A stretch of 64,000 nt of DNA, taken from NCBI RefSeq assembly GCF_023856365.1, contig NC_064554.1, positions 12,186,801 to 12,250,800 on the forward strand, in the 5' to 3' direction. Every line of letters starts with the position of its first letter. Position 1 is the first letter of the stretch. The position numbers and the translations under genes were made by a program. Below, in pieces: positions 21,390-34,224 of the stretch. Origin of the DNA: Brienomyrus brachyistius. Lineage: Eukaryota > Chordata > Actinopteri > Osteoglossiformes > Mormyridae. The notes under the pieces are model-generated. The model made no database searches. It was not told the origin of the DNA and was given only the letters and a program-made list of their open reading frames with translations.

Positions 21390-23477
21390 AAGCTCACTGT
21401 AACCCTGCGCTAAAAGGCTCAGGTGCCCCAAGCTCACTGTCACCCTGCGCTAAAAGGCTTAGGTGCCCCACGCTCACTGTAACCCTGCACTAAAAGACTC
21501 AGGTGCCCCAAGCTCACTGTAACCCTGCGCTAAAAGGTTTAGGTGCCCCAAGCTCACTGTAACCCTGCACTAAAAGACTCAGGTGCCCCAAGCTCACTGT
21601 AACCCTGCGCTAAAAGGCTTAGGTGCCCCAAGCTCACTGTAACCCTGCACTAAAAGACTCAGGTGCCCCAAGCTCACTGTAACCCTGCGCTAAAAGGCTT
21701 AGGTGCCCCAAGCTCACTGTAACCCTGAGCTAAAAGACTCAGGTGCCCCGAGCTCACTGTCACCCTGCGCTAAAAGGCTTAGGTGCCCCAAGCTCACTGT
21801 AACCCTGCGCTAAAACGCTCAGGTGCCCCGAGCTCACTGGCACCCTGCGCTAAAATGCTCAGGTGCCTCAAGCTCACTGTAACCCTGCACTAAAAGACTC
21901 AGGTGCCCCAAGCTCACTGTAACCCTGCGCTAAAAGGTTTAGGTGCCCCAAGCTCACTGTAACCCTGCACTAAAAGACTCAGGTGCCCCAAGCTCACTGT
22001 AACCCTGCGCTAAAACGCTCAGGTGCCCCGAGCTCACTGGCACCCTGCGCTAAAACGCTCAGGTGCCTCAAGCTCACTGTAACCCTGCACTAAAAGACTC
22101 AGGTGCCCCAAGCTCACTGTAACCCTGCGCTAAAACGCTCAGATGCCCCAAGCTCACTGTAACCCTGCGCTAAAAGGCTCATGTGCCCCAAGCTCACTGT
22201 CACCCTGCGCTAAAAGGCTCAGGTGCCCCAAGCTCACTGTAACCCTGCACTAAAAGACTCAGGTGCCCCAAGCTCACTGTAACCCTGCGCTAAAACGCTC
22301 AGGTGCCCCGAGCTCACTGGCACCCTGCGCTAAAACGCTCAGGTGCCCCAAGCTCACTGTAACCCTGCACTAAAAGACTCAGGTGCCCCAAGCTCACTGT
22401 CACCCTGCGCTAAAAGGCTTAGGTGCCCCAAGCTCACTGTAACCCTGCACTAAAAGACTCAGGTGCCCCAAGCTCACTGTCACCCTGCGCTAAAAGGCTT
22501 AGGTGCCCCAAGCTCACTGTAACCCTGCACTAAAAGACTCAGGTGCCCCAAGCTCACTGTAACCCTGTGCTAAAAGGCTCAGGTGCCCCAAGCTCACTGT
22601 AACCCTGCACTAAAAGACTCAGGTGCCCCAAGCTCACTGTAACCCTGCGCTAAAACGCTCAGGTGCCCCGAGCTCACTGGCACCCTGTGCTAAAACGGTC
22701 AGGTGCCCCAAGCTCACTGTCACCCTGCACTAAAAGGCTCAGGTGCCCCAAGCTCACTGTAACCCTGCGCTAAAAGGCTCAGGTGCCCCAAGCTCACTGT
22801 AACCCTGCGCTAAAACGCTCAGGTGCCCCAAGCTCACTGTAACCCTGCACTAAAAGGCTTAGGTGCCCCAAGCTCACTGTAACCCTGCACTAAAAGACTC
22901 AGGTGCCCCAAGCTCACTGTAACCCTGCACTAAAAGACTCAGGTGCCCCCAGCTCACTGTAACCCTGCACTAAAAGACTCAGGTGCCCCCAGCTCACTGT
23001 AACCCTGCACTAAAAGACTCAGGTGCCCCAAGCTCACTGTAACCCTGCGCTAAAACGCTCAGGTGCCCCAAGCTCACTGTAACCCTGCACTAAAAGGCTT
23101 AGGTGCCCCAAGCTCACTGTAACCCTGCACTAAAAGACTCAGGTGCCCCAAGCTCACTGTAACCCTGCACTAAAAGACTCAGGTGCCCCCAGCTCACTGT
23201 AACCCTGCACTAAAAGACTCAGGTGCCCCCAGCTCACTGTAACCCTGCACTAAAAGACTCAGGTGCCCCAAGCTCACTGTAACCCTGCGCTAAAACGCTC
23301 AGATGCCCCAAGCTCACTGTAACCCTGCACTAAAAGACTCAGGTGCCCCAAGCTCACTGTAACCCTGCACTAAAAGGCTTAGGTGCCCCAAGCTCACTGT
23401 AACCCTGCACTAAAAGACTCAGGTGCCCCAAGCTCACTGTAACCCTGCACTAAAAGGCTCAGGTGCCCCAAGCTCAC
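21390..23477. repeat. 40-bp minisatellite, about 52 copies, upstream of glis2
   Basis: 2,088 bp of the unit AAGCTCACTGTAACCCTGC plus (A/G)CTAAAAGRCTYAGGTGCCCC, about 500 bp upstream of the first glis2 coding exon and so probably in a 5' intron. A and G forms (TGCACTAAAAGACTC and TGCGCTAAAAGGCTT/CGCTC) alternate to give 80-bp dimers over long stretches. 22801-23040 and 23041-23280 are identical 240-bp blocks. A rarer GAGCTCACTGGCACC variant recurs near 21829, 22029, 22309 and 22669. Confidence 0.98.
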
Positions 23478-26400
23478 AGGGAGAACAACAGTTAAAAAGC
23501 AGAGGAAACACTGGTTGCATCTCCATCTCGTCACGCACATGTATGTCCACGTGTTAATGGGGGTGAGCGCACACTCACTCGCCGCCTCACATACTTGTAC
23601 GCGAACGAACGTGTTCTGTCATCTCTCTCTCCCCCAACACACATCCTTTCAGCCTTTTATTTTTGGGGGGGGGGGGTCACACATTTTGCCCATCCCCCAG
23701 GGTCCTCCGCCCCTCCACATGTACACATGGCCATATCATCGCTGATCTCTTTCCCTGGAATATGCCACACATGCACAGCGCCCCCTGCAGGTCCTCCAAT
23801 GCCATCAGTCACTTAATGGAACTAACTGCCTTGAAATAAATAAGACCTCAGCAAGTACAGAGCAATAAAACAGTGCCAAATAAACTGCATACCAGGGTCT
23901 CTGCAGCAGGGGCGCTATGTAGCGAAACAGGGGCATGGTGTCTGACTGAGAGTCTGGTCGGCTGGGATTGACCTCGGGGACACAACTGCTGCTTGTTTCA
24001 AGACCCTCTACATGCAGGGGGTGCAGTGATGCTCTACCCTCGTATCGGCACACTGTCAGAAAAGAGGGTACAGCCCTGGTATGCCCCCCCCCCCCCCTAA
24101 GGTATAGCCAACAAACCCCAATGGTACAAAAATGTTCCTCAAAAAAGGTACATTTACTTATACATATACCCTATAGCCCCAGTGACAAGTAATTGTACCC
24201 CCAAAGGTATAAACTGGTACAGTTTTTCTGAATCGGGGGTCTGTGATGCCCCAGGTCCGTCCAGAGCGCTGCTCCTGGACCCAGGGCTGCCCGGGGTCTT
24301 CCTCACACACAAATCCCGCTTCTGCTCCAATGTAGCTGCGTGACTGGCATTCAAGTTAATCAACATCCCACCCAGTAGCCAGCCTCACCTTAGGGATGAA
24401 GCCTCTGGGGAGGTGGGGGTCACACCAGTACTTTGGAATGTTTGCACATATTAAGCTTCATGGGGGTCACGAGATAATCATGCCAAGATCAGGTCGGAAT
24501 TCGGTTAATGATTCGCCTCCTCCTACTTGGATTCACATTGTTCGTTTTCAAAACCAAGCCCTTAAATCTTGTCACCCACATTCACCTTCAGGTCGCTGGG
24601 TCCAGATTGGCTTCTCCGGAGAGAAGCAGAAGTGTGCACCTTGCTGTAGGCAGGCAACAGCAGTAAGGAGCCTCTCCCCATTTCCCCTCATTTCAGAAGC
24701 TGTATAGCACTGGTACAGCCCTGTCAGTTGAAAAACCTCACAGAATGTTCCACTATCCTGAGGAGGGGGGGAAGTCTTTGAGGATATTTGACTCATTTTC
24801 TGGAAAGGATTGGTAAACTGTGCAGGCAGCCAAAACACATAAGAACATCATTTAGGAAGAGCAGCCATGGAGAGCAGCCAGGAAGAGCAGCCAGTAAGAG
24901 CAACCATGGAGAGCAGAGGTTCCAACTGTGGCACTGACCGGGCCAGGAGCCTTAAAGCTGCCTGCAGGCCTGCTTGACAGACCTCAGTGTTGCCGACGCG
25001 AGGTGGGCGTTGACCAGCATTACCATCAGAGGCCCGGTTTCTCCCCCCTCCGCCCCCTGCCCCCCCCGGACCTGGCCCACCGCTCTGTCTGCTATTCCCT
25101 GGCAGCCTCTCTCTCTCCCGTGGCCTCACTCCAACATCCCTTCTCGCTCTTTTTTTCTTATAAAATCCCCCCCCCCATGATTTTCCGTCACTGTGTTACC
25201 CCCCCAGTAATTCTAAAAAAACAAGCCGTGGGACAAATCAAACCAAGCCTTAAAAAGGGGGGCGACGGCCGGCACCGTTCAGAGTGAGCCGCGTGGGCGA
25301 TGCGGTGCAACCTGGGGCAGGTTCTGGAGAAGCCCGCCCCCCCCCCAAACGCTGGCCCCCACCCCGCCCCCCATCTGCGTGTGAATGTGAACTCTCCTGC
25401 CGGGGGTTACGGCTGCCCCGGAGGCCCAGTGTGGAGCTCCCTCACCCAGCAGTGGGGTCAGGATGTCTTTGAAAGGCAGCTTTGTGTGCCCCCCCAACCC
25501 CCGCCGTGCCTCCAGCAGAGTAAACACAGGCAGCAGCAGCTCGGCAGGAGCAGGGGGGCCCATGGGGGGCCTCAGTAGATCTTCTGTGGCCCGGGCTGCT
25601 ACCCAGCCCAGTATCTGCGGCCCATGCAGGGTCTGATTGGCTCAGAAGTTAGCAGGGGACACGGTGCCTGTGGAGCCAAGCTGGGCAATTAGATTGGAGG
25701 GGATGGGGGGGGTCTGCGTGAGGTGTGTGGGGGGTCAGTGTGAGGTCTGTATGAGACCTGTGTGAGGCCTGCGTGAGGCCACAGTTAAGGCAGTGTGAGG
25801 CTTTGTCAGGCTAGCGCAAGGTCCGTCTAAAGGCTGCATAAGGCCTGTGTTCAGTCCTCTGCGGAAGATGACCACCAGTCTGAATTTGAACAGAATTCCC
25901 CACAATTACATCCAAGCATCCTTCATACCTGAAGAATGCAGAATGTGTGCCTGTATCAATGTGTGTATGAGTGTGTGGATTATGTTTATACTACATTGTG
26001 GGGACCATTCTTCAATGCAAACATGCACCTTTGCTGGGGTGTAACTCAATATGACTGCTGGTCCAGCCTGGGGGCCTTTCTCAGCAGGACAGCAGTTGCT
26101 CTGGGACCCCCTCAATCCCCCACTAATCCACCTCCCGCAAACCGAGCATGGGCTCTCGTCCCAGCAGGCGTGGGGGGTCCCAGCAGCCCCATCTTGGCTG
26201 CGATTCTGAAGCAGATTTATTTTCTTGTGTGTTTTAATTCCACCCTCCCTTTTCTGCACTCCCATAGTTACTGCAGGCCCTGCTTTCGGTGGGGGTGGGG
26301 GGTGGGGGCACGCTCTGACCCTCAGGCTGAATGAGTAAAGGCCTTGGGGATCTCGGATGGCACAGTAAGGATCCTCTTCCCGAGGGCAAGTTTAGTCTAA

Positions 26401-27640
26401 CGGCTCGGGCGCCGGCTCATCTGGCGAGATCTAAGCCAGCAGGTGGACCACCTGCGCACTTCCTGGTGCCGTCCGTGGGGGGCGCTGCCCAATCCAGGCC
26501 AACTTCCTGCAAGGTTGCCATGTGACCTACAGTCTGCAAACAGTGCAGCGGAGCAGGCAGGGCGTTTCCGGGGACCATAAAGGGGTGAGTCACATGGCAC
26601 CTTCCCCTTTAAACACCGTCCGCGATTGGAGCAGAATACTACCCCCCACCCTGGTTTTGCTTAATCTTCCAGTACCCCCACCCCCCACCCCAGATCTGAG
26701 TGGCGGCAGGCTGGAGTCTCCGTCCAGGCGAAGAACACCTCCTTGTCTTGAGTTGCTGCAGCCTTGCCTGCTCTCTATGCAACTTTAATAAGGTATCCCC
26801 TGTCTGCAGCCGGATCCGGTGACAGCACAGGTGATGCCGGCCCCCCAGCGCACAGCCACGCCTGTCGCTCCCCCCCCCTTCCCGGAGGGTTCGCAGGTGG
26901 CTGCTCCACACCCCAGAGGCGATGCCTGACCTCTGACCCCTATCCTCACATACCAAAGCCGATTTTCCTGCGGTCGCAATCTTCCTATGGCGGTGGGCCC
27001 TGGTGGGGGGGGGGGGGTTCAGGGTTTTGCCCGAGTCAGAGCCAAGAAACCTGAGTCGTGTGCACACCCTAAACCCTGCCCCCCACCCCCCCGCAGCTGG
27101 GGTGAAACGGCCCGCGGCAAAGGCTACAAAGCGAGCCGCTGTGCAGCACCTCAGAGCACGTGACTCCTATCAGCTCCTCCTGTTTGTTTTGACAGGGGGG
27201 CGCTACATTCGTTTCTCTCCCCCTCTCTTTCTTCTGTGAGTGCAAATGCACGAATGACGCACTGTCCTCAGGGCCCAGGGATCAGGCAGGAGGTGGTGGT
27301 GGGGGGGGGGGGGGGCAGGAATTTCCGGAGGGTTAACCACATGTTTGCTGCTTTTCATTGGTGCTCGTGGGAGGAACACCCAGTCTGGCGGCCTAGACTG
27401 CACTGGGAACAGGCCGTCCCTGCGCAGCCGCTGTCAAAGGCCTGATTGGATAAGAATCTCCCATCCGGGGCCAGCAGGTAATTGGCCCAATCAGAGGGTG
27501 TGTTATCATTCCATCAGGACATGAGGTCTGGCCATTTACACATCAGGACAGCACGCAGTGATACAGCTCAGAAAGCGGATTACTGTGTTTTTTCGGACCA
27601 TTTCATATGTCCATATGTGGCAGCCTATGAAACAGACCCG
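23478..27640. other. glis2 upstream region / intergenic
   Basis: No gene recognised. It holds a reverse CTCF-like motif at 23776-23790 (GCGCCCCCTGCAGG), long G or C runs (23666, 24084, 27008, 27300) and a short GTGAGGCCTG-type repeat at 25725-25815. Open frames here are short or of biased composition. Confidence 0.5.
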
Positions 27641-27644
27641 CGTG

Positions 27645-28290
27645 TCTCTGTGTTACACTTCCACCCACTGTGCCGCATGTGTCCCTGTGTCACACCTCCA
27701 CCCACTCTGCCGCATGTATCCGTGTCATGCCTCCACCTGCCGCCATGTGTGTCCCTGTGTCACACCTCCACCTACTCTGCCGCATGTGTCCCTGTGTCAC
27801 ACCTCCACCCACTCTGCTGCATGTGTCCCTGTGTCACACCTCCACCCACTCTGCCGCATGTATCCGTGTCATGCCTCCACCTGCCGCCATGTGTGTCCCT
27901 GTATCACACCTCCACCCACACTGCCGCATGTGTCCCTGTGTCACACCTCCACCCACTCTGCCGCATGTATCCGTGTCATGCCTCCACCTGCCGCCATGTG
28001 TGTCCCTGTATCACACCTCCACCCACTCTGCCACATGTGTCCGTGTCATGCCACCATCCGCCGCCGCGTGTGTCCCTGTGTCACACCTCCACCCGCCACC
28101 ACGTGTGTCCATGTTTCACGCCTCCACCCACCACCGCATGTGTCCCTGTGTCATGCCTCCACCCACCGCCGCGTGTGTCCCGGTGTCATGCCCCCACCCA
28201 CCGGAGCATGTGCTCCTGTGTCACGCCTCCAATCGCCGCCCTGTGTGTCCCTGTGTCACGCCTCCACCCGCCGCTGCGTGTGCCCAGTGA
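27645..28290. repeat. 37-bp minisatellite, about 17 copies
   Basis: The unit is GTGTCCCTGTGTCACACCTC plus CACCCACTCTGCCGCAT, with shorter copies that read ATCCGTGTCATGCCTCC. Units towards the right end are more diverged (CACCGCC, CGCCGC). Several frames remain open over 600-890 bp and give Cys/His/Pro-rich spurious proteins. Confidence 0.92.
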
Positions 28291-28542
28291 CCAAGAGGAG
28301 CAATGAGCCTGGAAGCCTCAGAAAAGTCTCTGTGTCCCGCCCTCAGCCCCACTTCTTGGTGGACCCCCCCCAGGCAGAAAGCTTAGCCCTGACCTGGACC
28401 CCTGGGGAGTGCACACAAACATACACACAAACATGCAGGCACACATAGAGACAGATATACACACACTGACACACACACGCCCTGGGGTTTTTCCTACCCT
28501 TGTCCGCCTCGGCCAGCTGCCTCCTCAGACAGGAAACCTCAG

Positions 28543-28600
28543 TTTCCCTCTCTCTCCCTCTCTCTCTCTCTCTCTCTCGCTCTCATACTTTCTTTTCCCC
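28543..28600. repeat. (CT)n tract
   Basis: Interrupted CT dinucleotide run followed by a C/T-rich stretch to about 28700. Confidence 0.9.
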
Positions 28601-28879
28601 TTTCCCTTTCTCCTCACCCTCCTTTTCTGTACCCCCCATCCCCTTCCAATTGTTCCCACCTTCCCCTGTTTCTCTCTCCCACCCCGTCTATCTCCATGTC
28701 TTACCCATTCTCCCTGTCGGTCGCTCAGTCTAAACACCAAACTCGCCCCCGCCACCCCCCCCCCCCCCCACCCGCATCTACCCCCATTAAGGTCCTCAGG
28801 AGTCATTATGTAACAACGCAGTGGGAAAAGAGACATGAGAGGAAGCTGACAGGCCGCCTCAGAGGCCCGAAGGCAGGCG

Positions 28880-29110
28880 AGTGAAGGCTGGGTGGGAGAA
28901 GGCTGGGTAGGCGGGCGGAGGCTGGGCAGGCGGAGGCTGGGTGGGTGGAGGCTAGAGGGGGCAGAGACTGGGCAGGCGGAGTCTGGGTGGGTGGAGGCTG
29001 GAGGGGGCAGAGTCTAGGCAGGTAATCAGAGACAAGGAGGTTTTAAGATGGGCAGATAGGCAGTGGGGCGTGGGGAGACTGGGCAGATGGAGGCTAGGGG
29101 GTGGAGGCTG
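28880..29110. repeat. Degenerate GGAGGCTGGGTGGG minisatellite
   Basis: About 12 imperfect copies of a unit near 16-22 bp (GGCAGGCGGAGGCTGGGTGG), G-rich on the plus strand. Confidence 0.7.
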
Positions 29111-29682
29111 AGAGGGGGGCTACAGAGACTCGGCCTGGACAGGTTCCCACAAGCCAATGGGGAACACCTGTAAACCTCATGGATGGGGGGGGTGCCAGGC
29201 TTGGAACTGAAACAGGAAGCCCCTCACCTTGTATGTCAATGGCCCCCGGCCAAAGCTCTCAGACAGCAAAGAATTCCAGACAGGCTTGGCTGGGGGGGGG
29301 GGGGCAGTTGGAGAGGGAGGCCTGAGGAGGTAAAGCCCCACTGCGGGTGGAAACAGGAACACTACCAGGGATGGGGTGGGAGGCAATTAATGAAGCATGA
29401 CACAGAGCGTACATCTGTAACAGTGAGAGCACACTGGGATTTCAGAGGTATGGGGGGGCTCTGACCTTGGGTGTTCAGCATCCCGCACACTGTGCTGTTA
29501 CACACCACACCCGTCCTTACCTCTACTGGAGCGTGAAGCAGGACTTCCACTGACTCCGGACCAGCAGTGACACATTAACAGCTGGGTCATTAATTAACCT
29601 TCAGCTAACTCTAGGCTTGGTACGTGCAGCCGCTTTAATGGCTGTCCCTCCAGCTCGCCATGTGCTCCGTCCGAAATTCACA

Positions 29683-29860
29683 TCTATTTATTTAGCAGAT
29701 GCTTTTGTCCAAAGTGACGTACAGATGAGGATCAGGGAGCAGGGTCAGCAAGTAGAACTATGCGGCATGCTCAAGGGCCCCACCGTGATTTCATTACTCT
29801 GCCAGCCATGGGATTTGAACCCACAACCCTCTGGTACACTCACTAAATAAGACCCGGCTC
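29683..29860 (-). mobile_element. tRNA-derived SINE with L2-type tail
   Basis: On the minus strand the element starts with a tRNA-like B-box region (GTGGGTTCAAATCCC-type, plus GGGATTTGAACCCAC at 29809-29823), then GGGCCCTTGAGC, and ends with the tail complementary to TTTAGCAGATGCTTTTGTCC (29691-29710). The same tail ends the LINE at 1722, which suggests an L2-type enzyme moved it. The internal part is shortened and diverged. Confidence 0.75.
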
Positions 29861-30029
29861 CTTTTCTGTACATCCCGCATGTCTGGCCACTCCCACCCCA
29901 TTGGGTGTCGTTCACACTGCTCATACAGACGGGACTGGAAGCGGTCACCTAAACAAGTCGCCCTCTGCTGCCCTCGGGGAGCGTGTGACTAGTGGGTGAC
30001 CCTTCTATCTGCATGTGGCGGGGGTGGGT

Positions 30030-31160
30030 GGATTTGCTACGATTTCCATGTGACTTCATTCGCTGCCCTCCTGGCACCTCCCCGGCGGTCGACGAAGGTT
30101 TTCAGCCCAAGGTGAGCAAGGCGTCCCACCCCCCACGCTAAACGCCGGCACTCGGCGCCACATGCTGCCCTGAAATTATCAGCTTGGCATGAATTCATTA
30201 TGACTCCCACTTTGTGACGGACGTAGATCTCGAGTCTCTCTTCCCCTGACATCCTCTTCCCGTGCGGCTGCGAGGCGAGAGCGTTCCAAGCGAGCAGGAT
30301 GCTGCTTCCCGCCCCCCTCGCTCCCTCGCTCTCTCGCTCTCAGCCCACTCGCCAAGCCTCCCCCACAGGTGGTGATGCAATCCGCGTTCTCCCGCTTGCA
30401 ATCGTAAGGCTGGGAGTAGGCTGGAGGAGCAGGTGCACCTCCCAGACGTGTCGGGGGCGGGGAGAGGGGGGGCAGGGGAGAGAGAGAGAGAGAGGCAAAG
30501 TGGCAGAGAAACAGAAGAGAAAAGAAGGGGGTAGATTGACAGGAAGGGGGGGTGGGCCACTCTGCGGTGACGGATTCTTGGGGGGGGGGGGGGAGTGCTG
30601 ATACCCTCGGCTGCCGGGTGACTTTTGTTACTTGTTACTTCAGCCTGTTCGCATGCACTAACGTGACGACATGCGCTAACTGGGAGTGGGGGGGGGGGGG
30701 GGGGGGTCAGCTTCATCGCCTCTGCGTGAGTCACGTCGGATGTGAGTCACCGCCGGCGAGATCTCTGACCAGAGAGGGTCATTCTCACGGACGCCCGTCC
30801 CACGGGTGGCGCTCTCGCGGCTGATCGGGGTGCGACTTCGCCTGCCTGAGTCACTGCTCAGATGGCCGTGGACGGGAGCGTCGCTGTCGCATTGGCGTTT
30901 CAAACGAGCTGCATCGGAGGGCCGCTTATGGCGTCCATGCAGTCCGGCCACACAGCGCCCCTCTCACTGCTTCCATGCTCAGCTCACTCCAAACCCAGAT
31001 GGGTCGACATCTCTATCGATGGCACCTCACACAACCTGTCACTCCTGTGGCTCATACGGCACTGCGGGGGCCCTACAGTCCCTCACCAGGCTCACATCTG
31101 CACTCAGTATGTTCCAGTCACGTGTCTAGAAAAATATTTGTGCATCTGATGCTCCCTAAA
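30030..31160. other. Intergenic, possible conserved non-coding segment
   Basis: No gene. A compact balanced-composition stretch at 30150-30240 (GAAATTATCAGCTTGGCATG, GAATTCATTATGACTCCC) reads like a conserved enhancer core rather than a repeat, but conservation cannot be shown from one sequence. Poly-G runs at 30579-30593 and 30689-30706 interrupt the area. Confidence 0.3.
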
Positions 31161-31167
31161 TTCAGTG

Positions 31168-31457
31168 GTTCCCAGTCTGGTCCTCGGGGAGCCACAGACG
31201 GTCCATGTTTTTGCTCCCTTCCACCTCCCTGACTGACAGTCCACATGTTTGCTCCCTTCCAGCTCCCTGACAGACAGTCCACATTTTTGCTCCCTTCCAG
31301 CTCCCTGACAGTCTACATTTTTGCTCCCTTCCAGCTCCCTGACAGACAGTCTACATTTTTGCTCCCATTCCAGCTCCCTGACAGACAGTCCACATTTTTG
31401 CTCCCTCCCAGCACAAGTATGTATGAGTCCCCAAGGACCGGATTGGGAAACACTGAC
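31168..31457. mobile_element. hAT-like foldback element with internal tandem units
   Basis: The left end CAGTGGTTCCCAGTCTGGTC is inverted at the right end (GACCGGATTGGGAAACACTG up to 31457). Between them are six units of about 36-40 bp containing CAGTCCACATTTTTGCTCCC. The CAGTG...CACTG termini are hAT-like, but no clear 8-bp target duplication is visible. Confidence 0.75.
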
Positions 31458-32176
31458 TTAGATGCCTTCCAAACCCTGGATGCCAAAGGATGGTGGATGC
31501 TGCCTCATCAGCCCGGGTTCGTAACCTCGGCTGCTGCATCTGCCACTGCCTGAAAGCCTGATAACTGCAAAGGGCTAATGACATGATATACATTTATATA
31601 ATAAAGGTATACAATGAAGGGCTGGGAATTAATGCTCCATCTGTGCTGCTGAATGTGCCAAAGTCACTGCAGGTCTGTCTGCGCCTGAGCGCTGTGGCCC
31701 GGCGGGGTTTGGGTCCAATGCGCTGTGTCGCTCTTCTCTTTCGCTGCATGTAGGGTTTCACCAGGATCGAGTCAAAGACCACCGGAGAGGGTTATGCTGT
31801 AGAACAGAAGGCTGTTCCCTGTACTGGCATTTACTGGGAGATCCCAGGCTGGGCCAGATGGGCGAGGAAACGCGGCGGATGCCGCGGTGGTGTCGACGGA
31901 CATGTGGGGGGGGGGGGGGGGGTTCCCAAGACGGGGGGGACTCCTCCCTTTGCGAATGTAGGGATTCAGCAGGGATTTGGGAGATTAAACGTGTGTGATT
32001 AATTACGCTGCTCCGGCTAACGGCAGAAGCGGGGGGATTAAGGCTTTTCAGCTCTACGCCTGCGGCTGAGCTGCTGGACTGACTGAAGGTCTGACATAGG
32101 AGGCCCAAGAGCCCCTTCCAGATGGCAAGAAGCTCCAGGCCCTTCAGATGGAAGCCACTGAATATTTATTTTGGAT

Positions 32177-32235
32177 CATCCATCCGTCCATCCATCCGTC
32201 CGTCCATCCATCCATCCATCCATCCATCCATCCAT
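32177..32235. repeat. (ATCC)n microsatellite
   Basis: About 14 copies of CATC/CGTC-type tetramers. Confidence 0.95.
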
Positions 32236-32389
32236 CATCTTCCTAGTCCTATACAGACAGGCTCATGTGATTAAAAAACTGTTTACCTAGATATAGTTAT
32301 CATTTTCATCAACCAAATAATCAAGTAAAAAAATCAAAACCCTGCATTATGAACTCTCATATTACACCCCATCACCATTTATTTAAATC

Positions 32390-32571
32390 AGGTGTCTCCA
32401 GCTGTGGTCATGGGGAGCTACTGTCCAGTAGGTTTTCTATCCTACCCGGCTTCTCATGAGCCATACCTGTTCCTGGTATTTACCTGAGAGCAGGTGTGGC
32501 TCATCAGAAGCCAGGTAGGATAGAAAACCTACTGAACGGTAACTCTCCAGGACCGGAGTTGAGGACAGAGA
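32390..32571. mobile_element. Foldback MITE
   Basis: Two arms of about 85 bp are inverted copies; the most conserved block is AGTAGGTTTTCTATCCTACC (32429 on) and its reverse complement (32513-32533). The centre is only about 15 bp, so the element is nearly one hairpin. Confidence 0.85.
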
Positions 32572-33317
32572 GGCATTAAATGCTGAGATGGCTGGTGACT
32601 CGGATGCCGTGTATAATCTCGCTGGCTGAGAGCGCCGGCAGCGGCGGTGATACCTTGGACCGGCACTGTCATCTTGTTCCTGACTTCCTTCCTGAATTGG
32701 CCTTGATTACACCACGCCTGGGAATTGCCCCTCCCCCACCTCCCCGACCGCTGTGTCCTCGGGGTTTGACCCTCTGAAAGCGTCAGTGTGAGGTGCTCTG
32801 TCTGTGTCCGCACTCTCAGAAGATCTATTTGGTGATATGAGTCCCAGACACAGGGACAAACCCAATGCCCACCCGGTGCAGAGTGCTGCCGTACGGGTGT
32901 TCAGCATCTCCCACCATGAAGACCCAAAGCTCAGTGACCCTGAGCCTCTACTTCCGCACCAGCAAAGCAAAAGGAGACGCAGTCAGGAACATCTGCGAAT
33001 CGGAATAAACCGCTATCCTCCAGCGTTTCCATCTTATCAATCCGGCCCCAATCTTACATCATATATATATATATATATTTTAGTTTTTTTTTTTACCCAG
33101 TAGGGAAAGGCGAGTCATTCCCATCTTTCCTGGACAGAGGGCACTATTTTAAGTCAACATTCTTCCCAGTTAAGGGAGAGCGCCCTTTTCCTTCAGAATG
33201 CCTGTGAGTTTATGCATGCTGCTCAGCAGTCTTCAGCAAATTTGTTCACCCCAGCTGTGGAATCCCCCCCCAGGGACGATGCCATAGCTCCGTGCTCAAA
33301 CCCTTAACCAGGGGGGA

Positions 33318-33466
33318 CAAGTTCAGGTTCAGAAAGTACAAATCCAGACCAAGATTTTGTTTCAACCAGCCAGTTGAGCATAAAGACTCACAGTCACACA
33401 GTACTCGGCTGGTTGGTTGGAACAAAACCTTGGTCTGGATTTGTACTTTCTGGACCTGAATTTTCT
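33318..33466. mobile_element. Palindromic MITE, copy A
   Basis: Arms at 33321-33373 and about 33407-33463 are inverted copies (CCAGACCAAGATTTTGTTTC against GGAACAAAACCTTGGTCTGG), with a loop near 33 bp holding ACTCACAGTCACA. The same element occurs at 47942-48084. Confidence 0.9.
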
Positions 33467-34040
33467 CCCTCTGCCCTTGTCCTCTATGCTTTCCAGCGGT
33501 CATGCGCTTCTGAGATTCTTGCAGCTCAGGGTCTGATTCAGATTAGAGCTCTGTGTTCCTCAGCCTTGCCCCTCCCACACCCCCCCTGGGGGGGGGGGGG
33601 GGGGTTGGCACCTGTACACCACACCACACCCCAGCGGCAGCTTCCAAGCCTGCTCATCAACCAGGGAGGCGTCAGAAACCAAGGGGACATGGGAGACACG
33701 GCTCCAGAAGGATTACAGTTACCTGAGTAGAGGAGGCTACGGCCCCAAGCAGCCACTGACTAGAAGGACGTGTCACAGTGAAGGGGGTCTGGCCTCCTTG
33801 GGCAATGCGGGGTTAATTTTTCATTGTCACATGACAAAGGCGCTGGCCGCCTCCCCCGTTTGCATACACGCTCTAACTCGCGGTCTGCATTTCTTCTTCC
33901 ACGGTTCTGACCACTTATCCGCCTCTGCACACTCGTTCCCCTCATACGACCCCCCACCCTGGTCACCTCCCCCTCGCTTCTAACCATCCATTTCTCCCAG
34001 CCCCCAGCGTCTGGCAGCCAGACAAGGTCAACATGGCAGC

Positions 34041-34214
34041 CTCCCTCTCTCTCCCTCTCTCTCTCTCTCGCTCCCTCTCTCTCTTTCTGTCTCCGTCCTA
34101 CAGCTCAGCTGAGAGACAGACTCCTCCCAAATGGTGGCTCTTTCATCTTCTGCCTTTCTCCACCCAGAGAAATGGACGGAGGGAAGCAGAGAGAGAGAGA
34201 GAGAGAGAGAGAGA
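34041..34214. repeat. Facing polypyrimidine and polypurine tracts
   Basis: A (CTCTCC)-rich run at 34041-34090 faces a (GA)n run at 34185-34214 about 95 bp away. The two could pair as a hairpin in single-stranded form. Confidence 0.8.
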
Positions 34215-34224
34215 AGGGGGGACT

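Noticed and set aside
21390..23477. CRISPR-like array (40-bp unit)
   Set aside because: Units are contiguous, with no unique spacers, and the genome is vertebrate.
27482..28448. Three long Cys/His/Pro-rich frames up to 296 residues
   Set aside because: All three frames of the same strand are open over the 37-bp minisatellite; no codon bias, splice sites or homology recognised.
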